From contig NZ_VIGD01000014.1 of NCBI RefSeq assembly GCF_006569205.1, positions 19,823-83,822 on the forward strand: DNA of 64,000 nt, in the 5' to 3' direction. A model generated the notes under the pieces. It did not search any database, was not told where the DNA came from, and saw nothing but the letters and a program-made list of their open reading frames with translations. The stretch is from Ureibacillus terrenus. GTDB lineage: Bacteria; Bacillota; Bacilli; Bacillales_A; Planococcaceae. The position numbers and the translations under genes were made by a program. Shown piece by piece: positions 10,088 through 19,639 of the stretch (the stretch's first letter is position 1; every line of letters starts with the position of its first letter).

Positions 10088-10393
10088 AAAAAAGCTCTCT
10101 TTCCCTTCAATTTTTTTCTTTCCATATTATATACATTGAAGAAAAAAATAAAAAATGACAAGCAAATGGTTATAACAATATAAAAAAACTATTATGCTAA
10201 ATGTTATGGAGAAACCATGAAAAAAACTATAAAATTGATTCTAGTGAAAAATTGTCTAGTTCTGTCCAGTTTAGTACAATTGAGAAGATTCATTGAATAT
10301 TGGTCCGATTCGTTTTATAATCATAATTCGGTATGATTGGGATTCAATTTTTGATAAAATAAGCTTGTTATTCAGAAAGTAGAGGCGAAAAAA
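10088..10393 (+). promoter_or_regulatory. Intergenic region with promoter of the asparagine synthetase gene
   Basis: These 306 bases between divergent genes contain no credible ORF. A strong sigma-A candidate lies at 10252-10280: TTGTCT, a 17-base spacer, then TACAAT. This leaves a leader of about 105 bases before the ATG at 10394. No T-box core is seen. The ytfP side shows only AT-rich sequence and a GGGAAAGAGAG stretch that could act as its RBS. Confidence 0.6.
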
Positions 10394-12247
10394 ATGTGTG
10401 GATTTACCGGATATATACATGGAACTGACAATATAAATCACCACGAAACAATCGAACGCATGATGGAAACAATCGTCCATCGGGGACCTGACAGCGGAGG
10501 AAAGCATGTTGATGACCAGGTATCCCTGGGATTCCGGAGATTGAGCATCATCGATTTATCCGATGCGGCCAATCAGCCGCTTTATAGCGAAGATGGCAGC
10601 ATCGTATTGGTTTTTAACGGGGAAATCTATAATTTCCAAGAGTTGCGGAAAGAGCTGATCGAAAAAGGATATCACTTTAAAACCAGATCGGACAGCGAAG
10701 TGATCATCTATAGTTATCTCGAATACGGCGAGGAGTTTGTTAAACGCTTGCGAGGCATGTTCGCTTTCTGCATCTGGGACAAAAAGCGCAATCAAATGAT
10801 GCTGGCGCGGGACGGCTTCGGCATCAAACCTTTATATTATACGAACCATACAAAAGACGATACATTCATTTTCGGTTCTGAAATCAAATCTTTTTTACCT
10901 CACCCATCCTTTATTAAAGAATTAAATAAAGATGCGTTGCGTCCGTATTTGACATTCCAATACTCCGCCATGGACGAGACATTTTTTAAAGGCGTTTATA
11001 AATTGCGTCCTGCCCACTACATGATCATTAAAGACGGCAAAATCGTAAAAATGGAAAAGTATTGGGATAAAAAATACCATGCAAAAGAAGATACTTTGGA
11101 ACATTATGTAGAAGCCATTCGCAAAACGGTGAAAGAGTCCGTTGAGGCCCATAAAATCAGTGATGTAAAAGTGGGATCCTTTCTATCAGGCGGCATCGAT
11201 TCAAGCTATGTAACTGCCCTTTTGCGTCCGAACCAATCCTTCTCTGTCGGATTTAAAAATTACGAAAAAATGTTTAATGAAACGGATCATGCGAAAGAAT
11301 TATCCGATTTATTAAATATCGAAAATAAAAGAACTTTTGTAAGCGCCGATGAAGTGTTCGAAAAATTGCCGACCATCCAATGGCATATGGATGAACCGCA
11401 ATCCAATCCATCGTCAGTGCCGCTATATTTCCTTTGCGAATTGGCAAGCAGGGACGTAACCGTTGTTTTATCCGGCGAGGGGGCCGATGAAATTTTCGGA
11501 GGTTATGAATGGTACCAGCCTTCCAAACGGATGCAGGCGTATGAAAAAATTCCGTTCGGATTGCGGAGAATCCTGTCAAATATTGCGAAGAAATTGCCAA
11601 AAAACAAATATACCAATTTCCTTGTAAAAGGCGGCCAAACCATCGAGGAGCGCTTTATCGGAGAAGCGGTTGTATGGGATGAAGAAGATGCCTTAAAAGT
11701 GTTAAAACCGGCTTATCGCAGCGGCCCAAGCGTCCATTCCATCACGAAACCGATTTATGATGAAGTCCCTTATGAAGATGACATCACAAAAATGCAATAT
11801 TTGGATTTGAATCTTTGGCTGCCGGGGGATATTTTGCTGAAAGCGGATAAAATGAGCATGGCCCATTCCCTTGAATTGCGCGTGCCGTTTTTGGACAAAG
11901 AAGTCATGGAACTTGCCAAAAATATTCCGTCAAAATATCGCGTCAACGAGAAAGATACAAAATATGCATTGAGACTTGCCGCTTTGAAAGAGCTTCCGGA
12001 AGAATGGGCAAAACGCAAAAAGCTCGGTTTCCCTGTGCCAATCCGCCATTGGTTCCGGGAAGAAAAATATTATAATCTGGTTAAAGAAGCATTTCAATCC
12101 GACTATGCAAAAGAATTTTTTGATACGGATTTATTGATGAAATATTTGGACGAACATTATCGTCAAAAAGCGAACCATGCAAGATATATTTGGACCGTCT
12201 ATGTGTTCCTTGTATGGTATAAACGTTTCTTCATTGATATGAAATAA
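10394..12247 (+). CDS. asnB: Asparagine synthase (glutamine-hydrolysing)
   Basis: The enzyme converts aspartate, glutamine and ATP to asparagine, glutamate, AMP and pyrophosphate. The 617-residue protein begins MCGFTG, with Cys2 as nucleophile of the class II glutamine amidotransferase domain (about 1-190; GEIYN and SDSEV are visible). The C-terminal synthetase domain has the pyrophosphate loop SFLSGGIDSS at about 261-270 and LSGEGADEIFGGYEW. GAGGCG precedes the ATG. Bacilli have AsnB, AsnH and AsnO paralogues, and I use asnB for the function only. It appears to be a single-gene unit between its own promoter and two hairpins. Confidence 0.93.
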   Translation: MCGFTGYIHGTDNINHHETIERMMETIVHRGPDSGGKHVDDQVSLGFRRLSIIDLSDAANQPLYSEDGSIVLVFNGEIYNFQELRKELIEKGYHFKTRSDSEVIIYSYLEYGEEFVKRLRGMFAFCIWDKKRNQMMLARDGFGIKPLYYTNHTKDDTFIFGSEIKSFLPHPSFIKELNKDALRPYLTFQYSAMDETFFKGVYKLRPAHYMIIKDGKIVKMEKYWDKKYHAKEDTLEHYVEAIRKTVKESVEAHKISDVKVGSFLSGGIDSSYVTALLRPNQSFSVGFKNYEKMFNETDHAKELSDLLNIENKRTFVSADEVFEKLPTIQWHMDEPQSNPSSVPLYFLCELASRDVTVVLSGEGADEIFGGYEWYQPSKRMQAYEKIPFGLRRILSNIAKKLPKNKYTNFLVKGGQTIEERFIGEAVVWDEEDALKVLKPAYRSGPSVHSITKPIYDEVPYEDDITKMQYLDLNLWLPGDILLKADKMSMAHSLELRVPFLDKEVMELAKNIPSKYRVNEKDTKYALRLAALKELPEEWAKRKKLGFPVPIRHWFREEKYYNLVKEAFQSDYAKEFFDTDLLMKYLDEHYRQKANHARYIWTVYVFLVWYKRFFIDMK

Positions 12248-12256
12248 TTGTATAAT

Positions 12257-12359
12257 GTACCGGTTTTCATATGGGTTTGAGAACCGGTACTTCTATCAAA
12301 AAATGCTTTGGGAAATGTATGGGACTATCCCGCAACACAAAGGGATAGTGCTTATTTTT
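12257..12359 (+). terminator. Two consecutive hairpins after asnB
   Basis: The first is GTACCGGTT paired with AACCGGTAC at 12257-12290 with only a weak T tract. The second is ACTATCCC 12324-12331 paired with GGGATAGT 12342-12349, followed by GCTTATTTTTG, which is the better terminator. Together they separate asnB from ytgP. Confidence 0.7.
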
Positions 12360-12451
12360 GTTGCTTCTTTTCGCAAATTGCTTGTGCACTTAAACCGCCC
12401 ATATGCGTCATAATAAATGGTGAAAAACTAAATAAAGAATGGATGAATCCA

Positions 12452-14065
12452 ATGTCCTCATTAATGAAAGGTACAGCTATTTTAACAATCGGCATGTTTC
12501 TGTCAAAAGTGTTGGGGCTGATTTATGTTTTTCCCTTTTATGCGATTGTTGGGGAAAAGAATGTCATACTCTATCAGTACGCTTATATCCCATATACCAT
12601 CATGCTTTCCATCGCCATTTCCGGGGCGCCGGTAGCGGTATCCAAATTTGTATCGAAGTATAATGCCATGGGAGATTATGAATCGGGCAGAAGATTGTTG
12701 AAATCCGGCCTTCTGACGATGCTCGTCACGGGATTTTTGACATTTTTATTGTTAAACTTGCTTGCGATACCGATTGCGGAAATTGTCATCAGAAGCGAAA
12801 AGCAGGTTTTTAGCGTGGAACAGGTGGCATCCGTCATCCGATGGGTCAGCTACGCCTTGATTGTCGTGCCATTTATGAGTTTATGGCGAGGATTTTTCCA
12901 AGGATATGGAATTATGGAACCGACCGCCTATTCCCAGCTTGTGGAACAGATTGTGCGGATTGTCTTCTTGCTTGCGGCTTCCTTCATTGTGATGATCATT
13001 TTGAAAGGCAAGGCTGAAACGGCGATTGCTTTATCGGTTTTTGCCGCTTTCATTGGGGCGATTGGCGGAATCGCGGTGCTTTTCCATTTTTGGAAAAAAT
13101 ATCGTCCTCAAATGAATGAACTGAGAAGAAAAAGCCAAAAGAAATCCAATATCAAGTTGACCGAAATATATGTGGAGGTTATCCGCTATTCCATCCCGAT
13201 GATTTTTGTCGGAATCGCCAATCCGCTGTTTCAACTTGTCGATATGCTGACTTTTAATAATGCCATGAAGCATATCGGCATGTCGGAAGTATCGGATTTG
13301 TATTTGAGCATGCTGAATTTTACAACCCATAAAGTTGTCATCATTCCCGTAATGCTTGCGACAAGCTTGTCTTTGGCCCTTGTTCCGACGATTACAAAAT
13401 ACTTTAATCGGAATGAATTTGACCTGCTCCAAAATGCAATGGATAAATCCTATCAGATATTATTTTTCATTACATTGCCTGCTGCAATCGGCATTTCATT
13501 ATTATCACACGAGATATATTTCCTTTTGTACAGCGAAAGTGAAATGGGCGCCAAAGTGCTTGCCCATTATGCTCCGGTCGCCGTTTTATTTGCTTTGTTC
13601 CAAGTAACGGCGGCGCTTCTTCAAGGGATTGACTATCAAAAATGGATTGTATTCAGTTTGTTGACCGGTATTTTGGTGAAATTGATGCTGAATACCCCGC
13701 TCATTGAAGCAATGCAAGTGGATGGAGCGATCTTGTCGACAGCGATCGGGTATACGATCTCGATTGCAATCAATCTGATCGTTTTAAAGAAAGTGTTAAA
13801 TTACAATTCAAAAGTTGTTGTAAGACGTACAATGCTTATTGTGATTTTGACGGCTGTAATGGCCGTTTGCGTGATGCTGGCCCAGAAGGTAATCATCTGG
13901 CTGGCGGGGCCGGTGGACAGCAAAATCTCCAGTTTATTCGTGGCGTTGATTTGCGTTGCAATCGGCGTCTATGTTTACGCATTTATCAGTTTTAGAACAG
14001 GGCTTGCCCAAAAATTATTAGGTGAACGAATTACCCGTATTGCCGGAAAATTCGGGTTGAAGTAG
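12452..14065 (+). CDS. ytgP: Polysaccharide biosynthesis / lipid II flippase-like membrane protein (YtgP, MATE-like MOP superfamily)
   Basis: The 537-residue product is a polytopic membrane protein of the MVF/SpoVB branch of the MOP superfamily. In B. subtilis the relative YtgP (MurJ-like) can flip lipid II for wall synthesis, while SpoVB acts in the spore cortex. About 12 to 14 hydrophobic segments are visible, the first being ILTIGMFLSKVLGLIYVFPF, followed by SIAISGAPVAVSKFVSKYNA. The start is uncertain. I take ATG 12452, which gives MSSLMKGTAIL and fits the family. The frame is open back to 12308, through terminator-like sequence. No strong RBS is seen. An RsuA-type gene follows after 11 bases. 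Confidence 0.85.
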   Translation: MSSLMKGTAILTIGMFLSKVLGLIYVFPFYAIVGEKNVILYQYAYIPYTIMLSIAISGAPVAVSKFVSKYNAMGDYESGRRLLKSGLLTMLVTGFLTFLLLNLLAIPIAEIVIRSEKQVFSVEQVASVIRWVSYALIVVPFMSLWRGFFQGYGIMEPTAYSQLVEQIVRIVFLLAASFIVMIILKGKAETAIALSVFAAFIGAIGGIAVLFHFWKKYRPQMNELRRKSQKKSNIKLTEIYVEVIRYSIPMIFVGIANPLFQLVDMLTFNNAMKHIGMSEVSDLYLSMLNFTTHKVVIIPVMLATSLSLALVPTITKYFNRNEFDLLQNAMDKSYQILFFITLPAAIGISLLSHEIYFLLYSESEMGAKVLAHYAPVAVLFALFQVTAALLQGIDYQKWIVFSLLTGILVKLMLNTPLIEAMQVDGAILSTAIGYTISIAINLIVLKKVLNYNSKVVVRRTMLIVILTAVMAVCVMLAQKVIIWLAGPVDSKISSLFVALICVAIGVYVYAFISFRTGLAQKLLGERITRIAGKFGLK

Positions 14066-14076
14066 GTGTCTATTGT

Positions 14077-14802
14077 ATGCGTTTGGATAAATTGCTCGCC
14101 AACTCGGGGTACGGCTCCCGAAAAGAAGTGAAGCAGTTGTTGAAGAAGGAACAAGTAACCGTTGACGGGAAAGTCGTGAAGGACCCGGCTATGCATGTGG
14201 ACCCGGATCGGCAAGAAATTTATGTATTCGGAGAAAAATTGGAATATAAAAAATATATCTACATTATGATGAACAAGCCGAAAGGGGTCATCTCGGCAAC
14301 CGAAGATCTACGGGAAAAGACGGTGATCGATTTATTGAGCCCGCTCCTTCGGCATTATCATCCTTTCCCTGTCGGCAGATTGGACAAAAATACCGTGGGA
14401 TTATTGCTGTTGACGAACGACGGCGATTTGGCCCACCAATTATTGTCGCCAAAGAAACATGTACCGAAAACTTATTTTGCAAGGGTCAAGGGAAAAGTGA
14501 CGGAAGAGGATGTGAGGGCTTTTCAACAAGGGGTTGTCCTGGATGACGGCACTATTACCAAACCTGCGGAACTAAAGATTTTAAAGTCCGGGGATTTATC
14601 CGAAATTGAACTGACGATTTATGAGGGGAAATTTCACCAAGTCAAAAGGATGTTTGAAGCGGTTAATAAAAAGGTCGTTTTTTTAAAGCGTCTTTCGATG
14701 GGAAATTTGACATTGGATCCGAATTTGAAATATGGCGATTACCGCGAGTTAACGGATGAAGAAGTAAAAGCTGTCCAACAATATGTCCATAAAAAAGAGT
14801 GA
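14077..14802 (+). CDS. RsuA/RluB-family 16S rRNA pseudouridine synthase
   Basis: The enzyme isomerises uridine to pseudouridine in RNA, most likely 16S rRNA. The 241-residue protein has an N-terminal S4 RNA-binding domain (MRLDKLLANSGYGSRKEV, about 1-60) and the catalytic domain with GRLDKNTVGLLLLTNDG near residue 103, where the Asp after RL is the nucleophile. The conserved KVTY-like segment appears as KTYFARVKG. It matches the gene named ytzG beside ytgP in B. subtilis and probably shares the ytgP transcript. AGGTG upstream is a modest RBS. Confidence 0.92.
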   Translation: MRLDKLLANSGYGSRKEVKQLLKKEQVTVDGKVVKDPAMHVDPDRQEIYVFGEKLEYKKYIYIMMNKPKGVISATEDLREKTVIDLLSPLLRHYHPFPVGRLDKNTVGLLLLTNDGDLAHQLLSPKKHVPKTYFARVKGKVTEEDVRAFQQGVVLDDGTITKPAELKILKSGDLSEIELTIYEGKFHQVKRMFEAVNKKVVFLKRLSMGNLTLDPNLKYGDYRELTDEEVKAVQQYVHKKE

Positions 14803-14818
14803 CCTTTAATGGTCACTC
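14791..14818 (-). terminator. Terminator of ytzE (minus strand)
   Basis: GAGTGACC 14797-14804 pairs with GGTCACTC 14811-14818 across a six-base loop. On the minus strand the stem is followed by TTTTTT (A run at 14791-14796), making a classic terminator for ytzE. On the plus strand the T tract is poor. It may still help end the ytgP unit. Confidence 0.8.
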
Positions 14819-14856
14819 GTTCATTACTGTTGCCAAATTCCAATCTATATCTATCT

Positions 14857-15078
14857 CTATGATGATAACTTCACTTTTTTCTTCGTCGTTGTCCATTTGC
14901 CTCTACTTGGGCTTTCCACCAAGTTGTTGAAGGCTAACACATTCAAATCTCTTTGAATGGTGCGAGGAGTGATGTTGAATTCTTCAACCAAATCCTGTGT
15001 AGTGACTGTCCCATTCTCACGAATGTACATGTACACATCTTTAATGCGTGTAAGCATTCTGTCTGTAGCGGGTTTCAT
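14857..15078 (-). CDS. ytzE: Small DeoR-type helix-turn-helix regulator YtzE
   Basis: The 73-residue protein is a lone HTH domain of the DeoR type: RMLTRIKDVYMYI, then GTVTTQDLVEEFNITPRTIQRDLNVL as recognition region, and a basic GKWTTTKKKVK tail. It has no sugar-phosphate sensing domain. It matches YtzE of B. subtilis, whose target genes I do not know. A candidate promoter on the minus strand has TATAAT (plus 15213-15218) and TGGAAA (plus 15236-15241) 17 bases apart. It ends at a strong terminator and is transcribed towards the ytgP unit. Confidence 0.9.
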   Translation of the reverse strand: MKPATDRMLTRIKDVYMYIRENGTVTTQDLVEEFNITPRTIQRDLNVLAFNNLVESPSRGKWTTTKKKVKLSS

Positions 15079-15212
15079 ATTTGAACCACTCCTTCATCTT
15101 GATTCACATGGCAAAGACCAGCGGACGACTGCTTATGAACGAGAGGTCTAAATTTCTGCCTTAGACATCCCCTTTATCAGAATTTTTTGTCAAAAATTCA
15201 TTTGACAGACTC

Positions 15213-15241
15213 ATTATAGCAATAAACTATTAATTTTTCCA
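15213..15241 (-). promoter_or_regulatory. Candidate sigma-A promoter of ytzE
   Basis: On the minus strand TGGAAA, a 17-base spacer and a perfect TATAAT are present. The leader would be about 130 bases. A short inverted repeat, GTCTAA 15146-15151 and TTAGAC 15161-15166, lies between promoter and gene and could be an operator. No function is shown. Confidence 0.4.
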
Positions 15242-15344
15242 CAATTCCAATGATAAAATTTCTGTTTATTATAAAAGATATGTTACTTATAGTCAAATAT
15301 ACATTTTTTGAATTTTGTCCAGAATTGATTCAGAGGTGGAATAT

Positions 15345-16733
15345 ATGGATTTTTTGACATTGGCAGAAGCGCAAAAAGAAGCGTTGATTCAAGATCTGCG
15401 ACAATTGATTCAAATTGAGAGCGTTTTGGATGAAGAACATCAATCGGATGAGGCCCCTTTCGGGGAAGGACCGAAGCGGGCTTTGTTATGGCTTCTTTCA
15501 AAGGCGGAGCAGGATGGATTTAAAGTAAAAAATGTCGATCATTATGCCGGGCATATTGAAATGGGAGAAGGGGAAGAAATCCTGGGCATCCTTTGCCATG
15601 TGGATGTGGTGCCTGCGGGGAATGACTGGACTTATCCTCCCTTTCAAGGAGTTTTAAAAGATGGCAAATTGTATGGCCGCGGCTCCATTGACGACAAAGG
15701 CCCTACAATGGCCGCATATTATGCGATGAAGATGGTGAAAGAGTCCGGAATCCCCCTTTCCAAAAAGGTTCGCATGATTATCGGCACCGATGAGGAATCC
15801 GGTTTTCGCTGTGTGGAACATTATTTTCAAAAAGAAGCAATGCCTGACATCGGTTTTGCGCCGGATGCAGACTTTCCGTTGATCAATGCGGAAAAGGGGA
15901 TAGCACTATTGCAATTTTCCCAAACGGATCCGTTGTCCTCTGAGGAGCAGCTCATCTCTTTTCAGGCGGGCAATCGGCACAATATGGTTCCGGATTTCGC
16001 AAAAGCTGTGGTGAAAAATGTTTCGGAGGATTTAGAAGTTCAATTCAATAAATGGTTTAAAGAGTATGACCGGGAAGCAACTTTTACTTGCGAAGGGGAA
16101 AGAGTTATAATAACGGTATCAGGAAAATCCGCCCATGCCATGGAACCGGAAAAAGGAAAAAATGCGGCAGTCGTGCTTGCGCAATTTTTAAGTCACCATT
16201 TGACAACCGATGCAAGCAAAGCTTTTGTAACCTTTATTGCCGATGTTTTCGGCGATGTATATGGGAACGCTTTAGGATTGGATTATGCGGATGAAGTTTC
16301 GGGGCCTACGACATTGAATGCAGGGGTTGTTTCCTTCGATTCCCAAAACGGAGGAAACATTCTCGTCAGCATGCGTTATTCTGTGACTTATCCGTACGAG
16401 GAAAAAATGAAAAAAGCGTCGGAACATTTATTGAAATATCCTTTTAGTTTGCATGTATTGTCAAATTCAATGCCTCATTACATTCCGGAAGAGGATGAAT
16501 TTATTCAAACGTTGCTAAGAGTTTATCGACGGTATACAGGCGATGACCGAAAACCGTTATCTACCGGCGGCGGCACTTATGCACGGGTGCTGAAAAAAGG
16601 GGTGGCATTCGGCAGTTTATTTCCTGGTGAACCGGATGTGGCTCACCAAAAAGATGAATATGTTGTCATTGACAACTTAGTAAAAGCCGCTGCCATCTAT
16701 GCGGAATCCATAGTTGAATTGGCGGCCAAATAA
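15345..16733 (+). CDS. pepV: Dipeptidase PepV (M20 family metallopeptidase)
   Basis: PepV is a cytoplasmic zinc dipeptidase with broad specificity that releases amino acids from dipeptides. The 462-residue protein shows the M20 metal sites: GHVDVVPAGNDW near residue 85, GSIDDKGPTMAAYYAMK near 115, and GTDEESGFRCV near 147, with GGGTYAR near the C-terminus. ATG 15345 follows AGAGGTGG by five bases. The frame is open 30 bases further upstream, but no RBS is there. dat starts 16 bases downstream, and the pair is probably co-transcribed, as in several bacilli. Confidence 0.93.
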   Translation: MDFLTLAEAQKEALIQDLRQLIQIESVLDEEHQSDEAPFGEGPKRALLWLLSKAEQDGFKVKNVDHYAGHIEMGEGEEILGILCHVDVVPAGNDWTYPPFQGVLKDGKLYGRGSIDDKGPTMAAYYAMKMVKESGIPLSKKVRMIIGTDEESGFRCVEHYFQKEAMPDIGFAPDADFPLINAEKGIALLQFSQTDPLSSEEQLISFQAGNRHNMVPDFAKAVVKNVSEDLEVQFNKWFKEYDREATFTCEGERVIITVSGKSAHAMEPEKGKNAAVVLAQFLSHHLTTDASKAFVTFIADVFGDVYGNALGLDYADEVSGPTTLNAGVVSFDSQNGGNILVSMRYSVTYPYEEKMKKASEHLLKYPFSLHVLSNSMPHYIPEEDEFIQTLLRVYRRYTGDDRKPLSTGGGTYARVLKKGVAFGSLFPGEPDVAHQKDEYVVIDNLVKAAAIYAESIVELAAK

Positions 16734-16749
16734 TGAAGGAAGTGGGAAA

Positions 16750-17601
16750 ATGGGATTTACTTTATGGAATGATCAAATTGTAAAAGACGAAGAAGTCAAA
16801 ATAGACAAAGAGGACCGGGGATATCAGTTTGGCGATGGCGTTTATGAAGTCATTAAAGTTTATAACGGCGAAATGTTTACGGTAAAAGAACATATAGAAC
16901 GTTTTTATTCTTCGGCGGAGAAAATCCGCATTTCCATTCCATATACGAAGGAACACCTTCAAGAGCTTTTGCAGGAACTGATAGAAAAAAATCAAGTAGG
17001 TACGGGACATATCTATTTTCAAATTACGCGCGGCGTTTCCCCGCGGACCCATTACTTTCCGGAAGGCGGCGCAAAGCCGGTTTTGATTGGATATACACGG
17101 GAAAATCCGCGCCCGCTAGAAAATATTGAAAAGGGAGTAAAAGCAACTTTTGTGGAAGATATCCGCTGGCTGCGTTGCGACATCAAAACTTTGAATCTGC
17201 TGGGTGCCGTGCTGGCAAAACAGGAAGCCCATGAAAAAGGGTGCTATGAAGCGATATTGCATCGCGATAATATTGTAACCGAAGGGGCTTCTACCAATGT
17301 TTTTGGCGTCAAAGATGGCATATTGTATACCCATCCCGCCAATCACTTGATTTTAAGGGGCATTACCCGGGATGTGGTCATGGATTGTGCCGAAGAAATC
17401 AATATGCCGGTGAAGGAAATACCGTTCACTACTTATGAAGCGTTGAACATGGATGAATTATTTGTCACAAGCACAACGTCGGAAATTACTCCCGTGATTG
17501 AAATCGACGGCAAGCCGATCAATGATGGCAAAGTAGGGGAATGGACAAGAAAACTACAAAAACAATTTGAAGCCAAAATTCCAAAGCCGTTGCATATTTA
17601 A
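16750..17601 (+). CDS. dat: D-amino-acid transaminase
   Basis: This fold-type IV PLP enzyme interconverts D-alanine and 2-oxoglutarate with pyruvate and D-glutamate, supplying D-amino acids for peptidoglycan. The 283-residue length is standard. It begins MGFTLWNDQIV, and has DRGYQFGDGVYEVIKVYNG near residue 20, DIKTLNLLGAVLAKQ with the PLP-binding lysine near 145, and EGASTNVFG near 180. ATG 16750 follows AAGGAAGTGG. It overlaps nothing and lies 16 bases after pepV. Branched-chain and aminodeoxychorismate relatives exist, but the sequence fits D-amino-acid transaminases best. Confidence 0.93.
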   Translation: MGFTLWNDQIVKDEEVKIDKEDRGYQFGDGVYEVIKVYNGEMFTVKEHIERFYSSAEKIRISIPYTKEHLQELLQELIEKNQVGTGHIYFQITRGVSPRTHYFPEGGAKPVLIGYTRENPRPLENIEKGVKATFVEDIRWLRCDIKTLNLLGAVLAKQEAHEKGCYEAILHRDNIVTEGASTNVFGVKDGILYTHPANHLILRGITRDVVMDCAEEINMPVKEIPFTTYEALNMDELFVTSTTSEITPVIEIDGKPINDGKVGEWTRKLQKQFEAKIPKPLHI

Positions 17602-17630
17602 TGCCTTTTGTGTTGTTCATTTCATGACCG

Positions 17631-17668
17631 GAAATAGTATCCTGCGAAGAGGATACTATTTCTTTTTT
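17631..17668 (+). terminator. Terminator after dat
   Basis: GAAATAGTATCC 17631-17642 pairs perfectly with GGATACTATTTC 17651-17662, followed by TTTTTTC. Confidence 0.93.
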
Positions 17669-17751
17669 CATCATCGCTTCAGCGTTACTATGATTTTTTG
17701 GAACAGTCATGTAAAATGGATGGAAGAGAGTAGAGTAGGAGAGTGTTTCCG

Positions 17752-18747
17752 TTGGCACAGCTCATTAAGTTGCAAGATTATATTTCCAGATATCAATTGG
17801 ATTTGACAAGATATCCAACCCAATATGTGCGTTTAAAAAGGACCCAATGGGAAAAAGTAAAACAGCAATGGCTGTCAGGCGGAGAGCCGATGGCATGGGA
17901 ACATTTCGGTGAAGAGGAAGAACAGCCAAAACGGTTTTCCATTTTGAAAAGATGGTTTGCCAAAAAACGGTCCATCCAAGACGACATGGAAAACGTTGAT
18001 GGATTCCAGCACCCCATTTCCGATACGGAGGAACATGGAGATGGGCCGGATTTATCATTTGAGCCGAAGATCATTCATCGCCCTTCAAACCTAGAAGAGT
18101 TGAAGCGGATGTTTCTTGACCAGTTATTTCAATTCCAAATAAGATGGGCCAGTTCGACGCTGTTGGAACAATCCAATGTCGATCCCCGTTTCTATAGGGA
18201 CAGTTTTTTAAAAACCGTTCTCCAACGGCTGCCGGATAATTATTTCGTCTTTTATTACCCGGTAATCAAAGTCAAAAATGCGCCAATCGAATTGGACGTC
18301 ATCCTTTTGTCGCCGACCGAATGTTTATGCATCACGCTTGTTGAAGCGGAAGAAGATGCTTTTTATGTTGGCGATGGCGAAAGATTTTGGACGAAAAAAA
18401 TCGGAAAAAGAGATGTGAAAATTTTAAATCCGCTCTTGCAGTTAAACCGGATGGAAATGATTGTAAACCAGCTTTTTAAACATCATCAAGTTGAAATACC
18501 GATACGGAAAATTTTGCTTTCAAGAAACGGCTACTTTGACCGGTCGATGTCGCATTTTAATGTCCAATACGTCGACAAGCGGGGATATTCAAGTTGGTTC
18601 TTGCATTTAAAATATTCTCCATCCCCCATCAAGAAAAATCAATTTGAAGCGGCGCAGGCCATTTTAAACAGCGTGGAGACGGCAGCCTATCCCCGCGGCA
18701 TCCGGAATGGTCAAAAATCGGAAGAGCAGCCGGAAAGTGGTTCATAA
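17752..18747 (+). CDS. Uncharacterised NERD-like domain protein
   Basis: I do not know its function. The 331-residue product has no signal peptide or membrane segment. Residues about 1-100 are charged, with QYVRLKRTQWEKVKQQW and an acidic linker. The middle part (DPRFYRDSFLKTVLQRLPDNYFVFYYPVIK, spread over about 140-170, then VDVILLSPTECL-like and ITLVEAEED) resembles the nuclease-related NERD fold, in which acidic residues bind metal. The TTG at 17752 is chosen because AGGAG at 17737-17741 precedes it by ten bases. A GTG at 17743 is too close. It may correspond to the unknown gene between ytmP and pepV in B. subtilis. A terminator stands before it and trmB follows after 151 bases. Confidence 0.7.
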   Translation: MAQLIKLQDYISRYQLDLTRYPTQYVRLKRTQWEKVKQQWLSGGEPMAWEHFGEEEEQPKRFSILKRWFAKKRSIQDDMENVDGFQHPISDTEEHGDGPDLSFEPKIIHRPSNLEELKRMFLDQLFQFQIRWASSTLLEQSNVDPRFYRDSFLKTVLQRLPDNYFVFYYPVIKVKNAPIELDVILLSPTECLCITLVEAEEDAFYVGDGERFWTKKIGKRDVKILNPLLQLNRMEMIVNQLFKHHQVEIPIRKILLSRNGYFDRSMSHFNVQYVDKRGYSSWFLHLKYSPSPIKKNQFEAAQAILNSVETAAYPRGIRNGQKSEEQPESGS

Positions 18748-18898
18748 GTATCATCTGAACGACTAACGTTATGTACATAAAGAGATATGAAGCAAATACA
18801 TAGCATCCAATAAAGAAAACACCATTTGGAAAAAATGTTTAAAATATAGAATGGATACGATAAAATAGAGGAACAACATAGAAGGTAGGGTAGATTGA

Positions 18899-19555
18899 GT
18901 GAGACTGCGTAACAAACCTTGGGCAAAAGATTTCATCCAAAAACATCCGGAAATTTTGATTCCAAATCCTGAAGAGTTTAAAGGCAAGTGGAATGAGGTT
19001 TTCGGCAATGACCATCCACTTCACATAGAAGTAGGAAGCGGAAAAGGGCAATTTATTGTCGGGATGGCTTTAGCCAATCCGGAGATCAATTATATTGGAA
19101 TTGAATTATATGACAAAGTCATCGTGAAAGCATTGCAAAAAGCATTGGAAGCAGGTTCGCCTCCCAACTTGAGACTGCTGAAAGTCAATGCTGAAGAGTT
19201 AGAGAATTTTTTCCAAAAAAATGAGGTGGACAGGATTTATTTGAATTTCTCCGACCCATGGCCAAAAAAGCGCCATGCGAAACGGAGACTCACCCATGAA
19301 AGGTTTTTAAGAATCTATGAATCGATTTTGGTGGATGGAGGAGAAATCCACTTTAAAACCGATAACCGGGGGCTTTTTGAATATTCATTGGTGTCGATGT
19401 CCCAATATGGCATGGTTTTGAATGAAGTTTCTTTAGATTTGCATGCCAATGAGCCGGAAGACAATATCCGCACGGAATACGAGGAAAAGTTTTCGGCATT
19501 GGGGCAGCCGATTTACCGGTTGGAGGCTCAATTTGCAAAAAGGAACGGGGGGTAA
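18899..19555 (+). CDS. trmB: tRNA (guanine-N7)-methyltransferase
   Basis: TrmB methylates G46 in the variable loop of tRNAs with S-adenosylmethionine. The 218-residue protein has the SAM-binding [14 protein letters not shown] near residue 44 and the family signature [18 protein letters not shown] near 115-132. The start is GTG at 18899 after GAAGGTAGGG. ATACGATAAAAT upstream could be a -10 region. In B. subtilis this is YtmQ, in the same neighbourhood. Confidence 0.96.
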   Translation: MRLRNKPWAKDFIQKHPEILIPNPEEFKGKWNEVFGNDHPLHIEVGSGKGQFIVGMALANPEINYIGIELYDKVIVKALQKALEAGSPPNLRLLKVNAEELENFFQKNEVDRIYLNFSDPWPKKRHAKRRLTHERFLRIYESILVDGGEIHFKTDNRGLFEYSLVSMSQYGMVLNEVSLDLHANEPEDNIRTEYEEKFSALGQPIYRLEAQFAKRNGG

Positions 19556-19639
19556 AATTGAAACTTGTTGTCAACGGCTGTTGGCAGAAGTTTCAATGAA
19601 AGATAAACAATTTTGATAGTATAGGGGGAGAAATGGACG

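Noticed and set aside
12308..12451. N-terminal extension of ytgP
   Set aside because: It reads through a terminator hairpin and gives a sequence unlike YtgP proteins.
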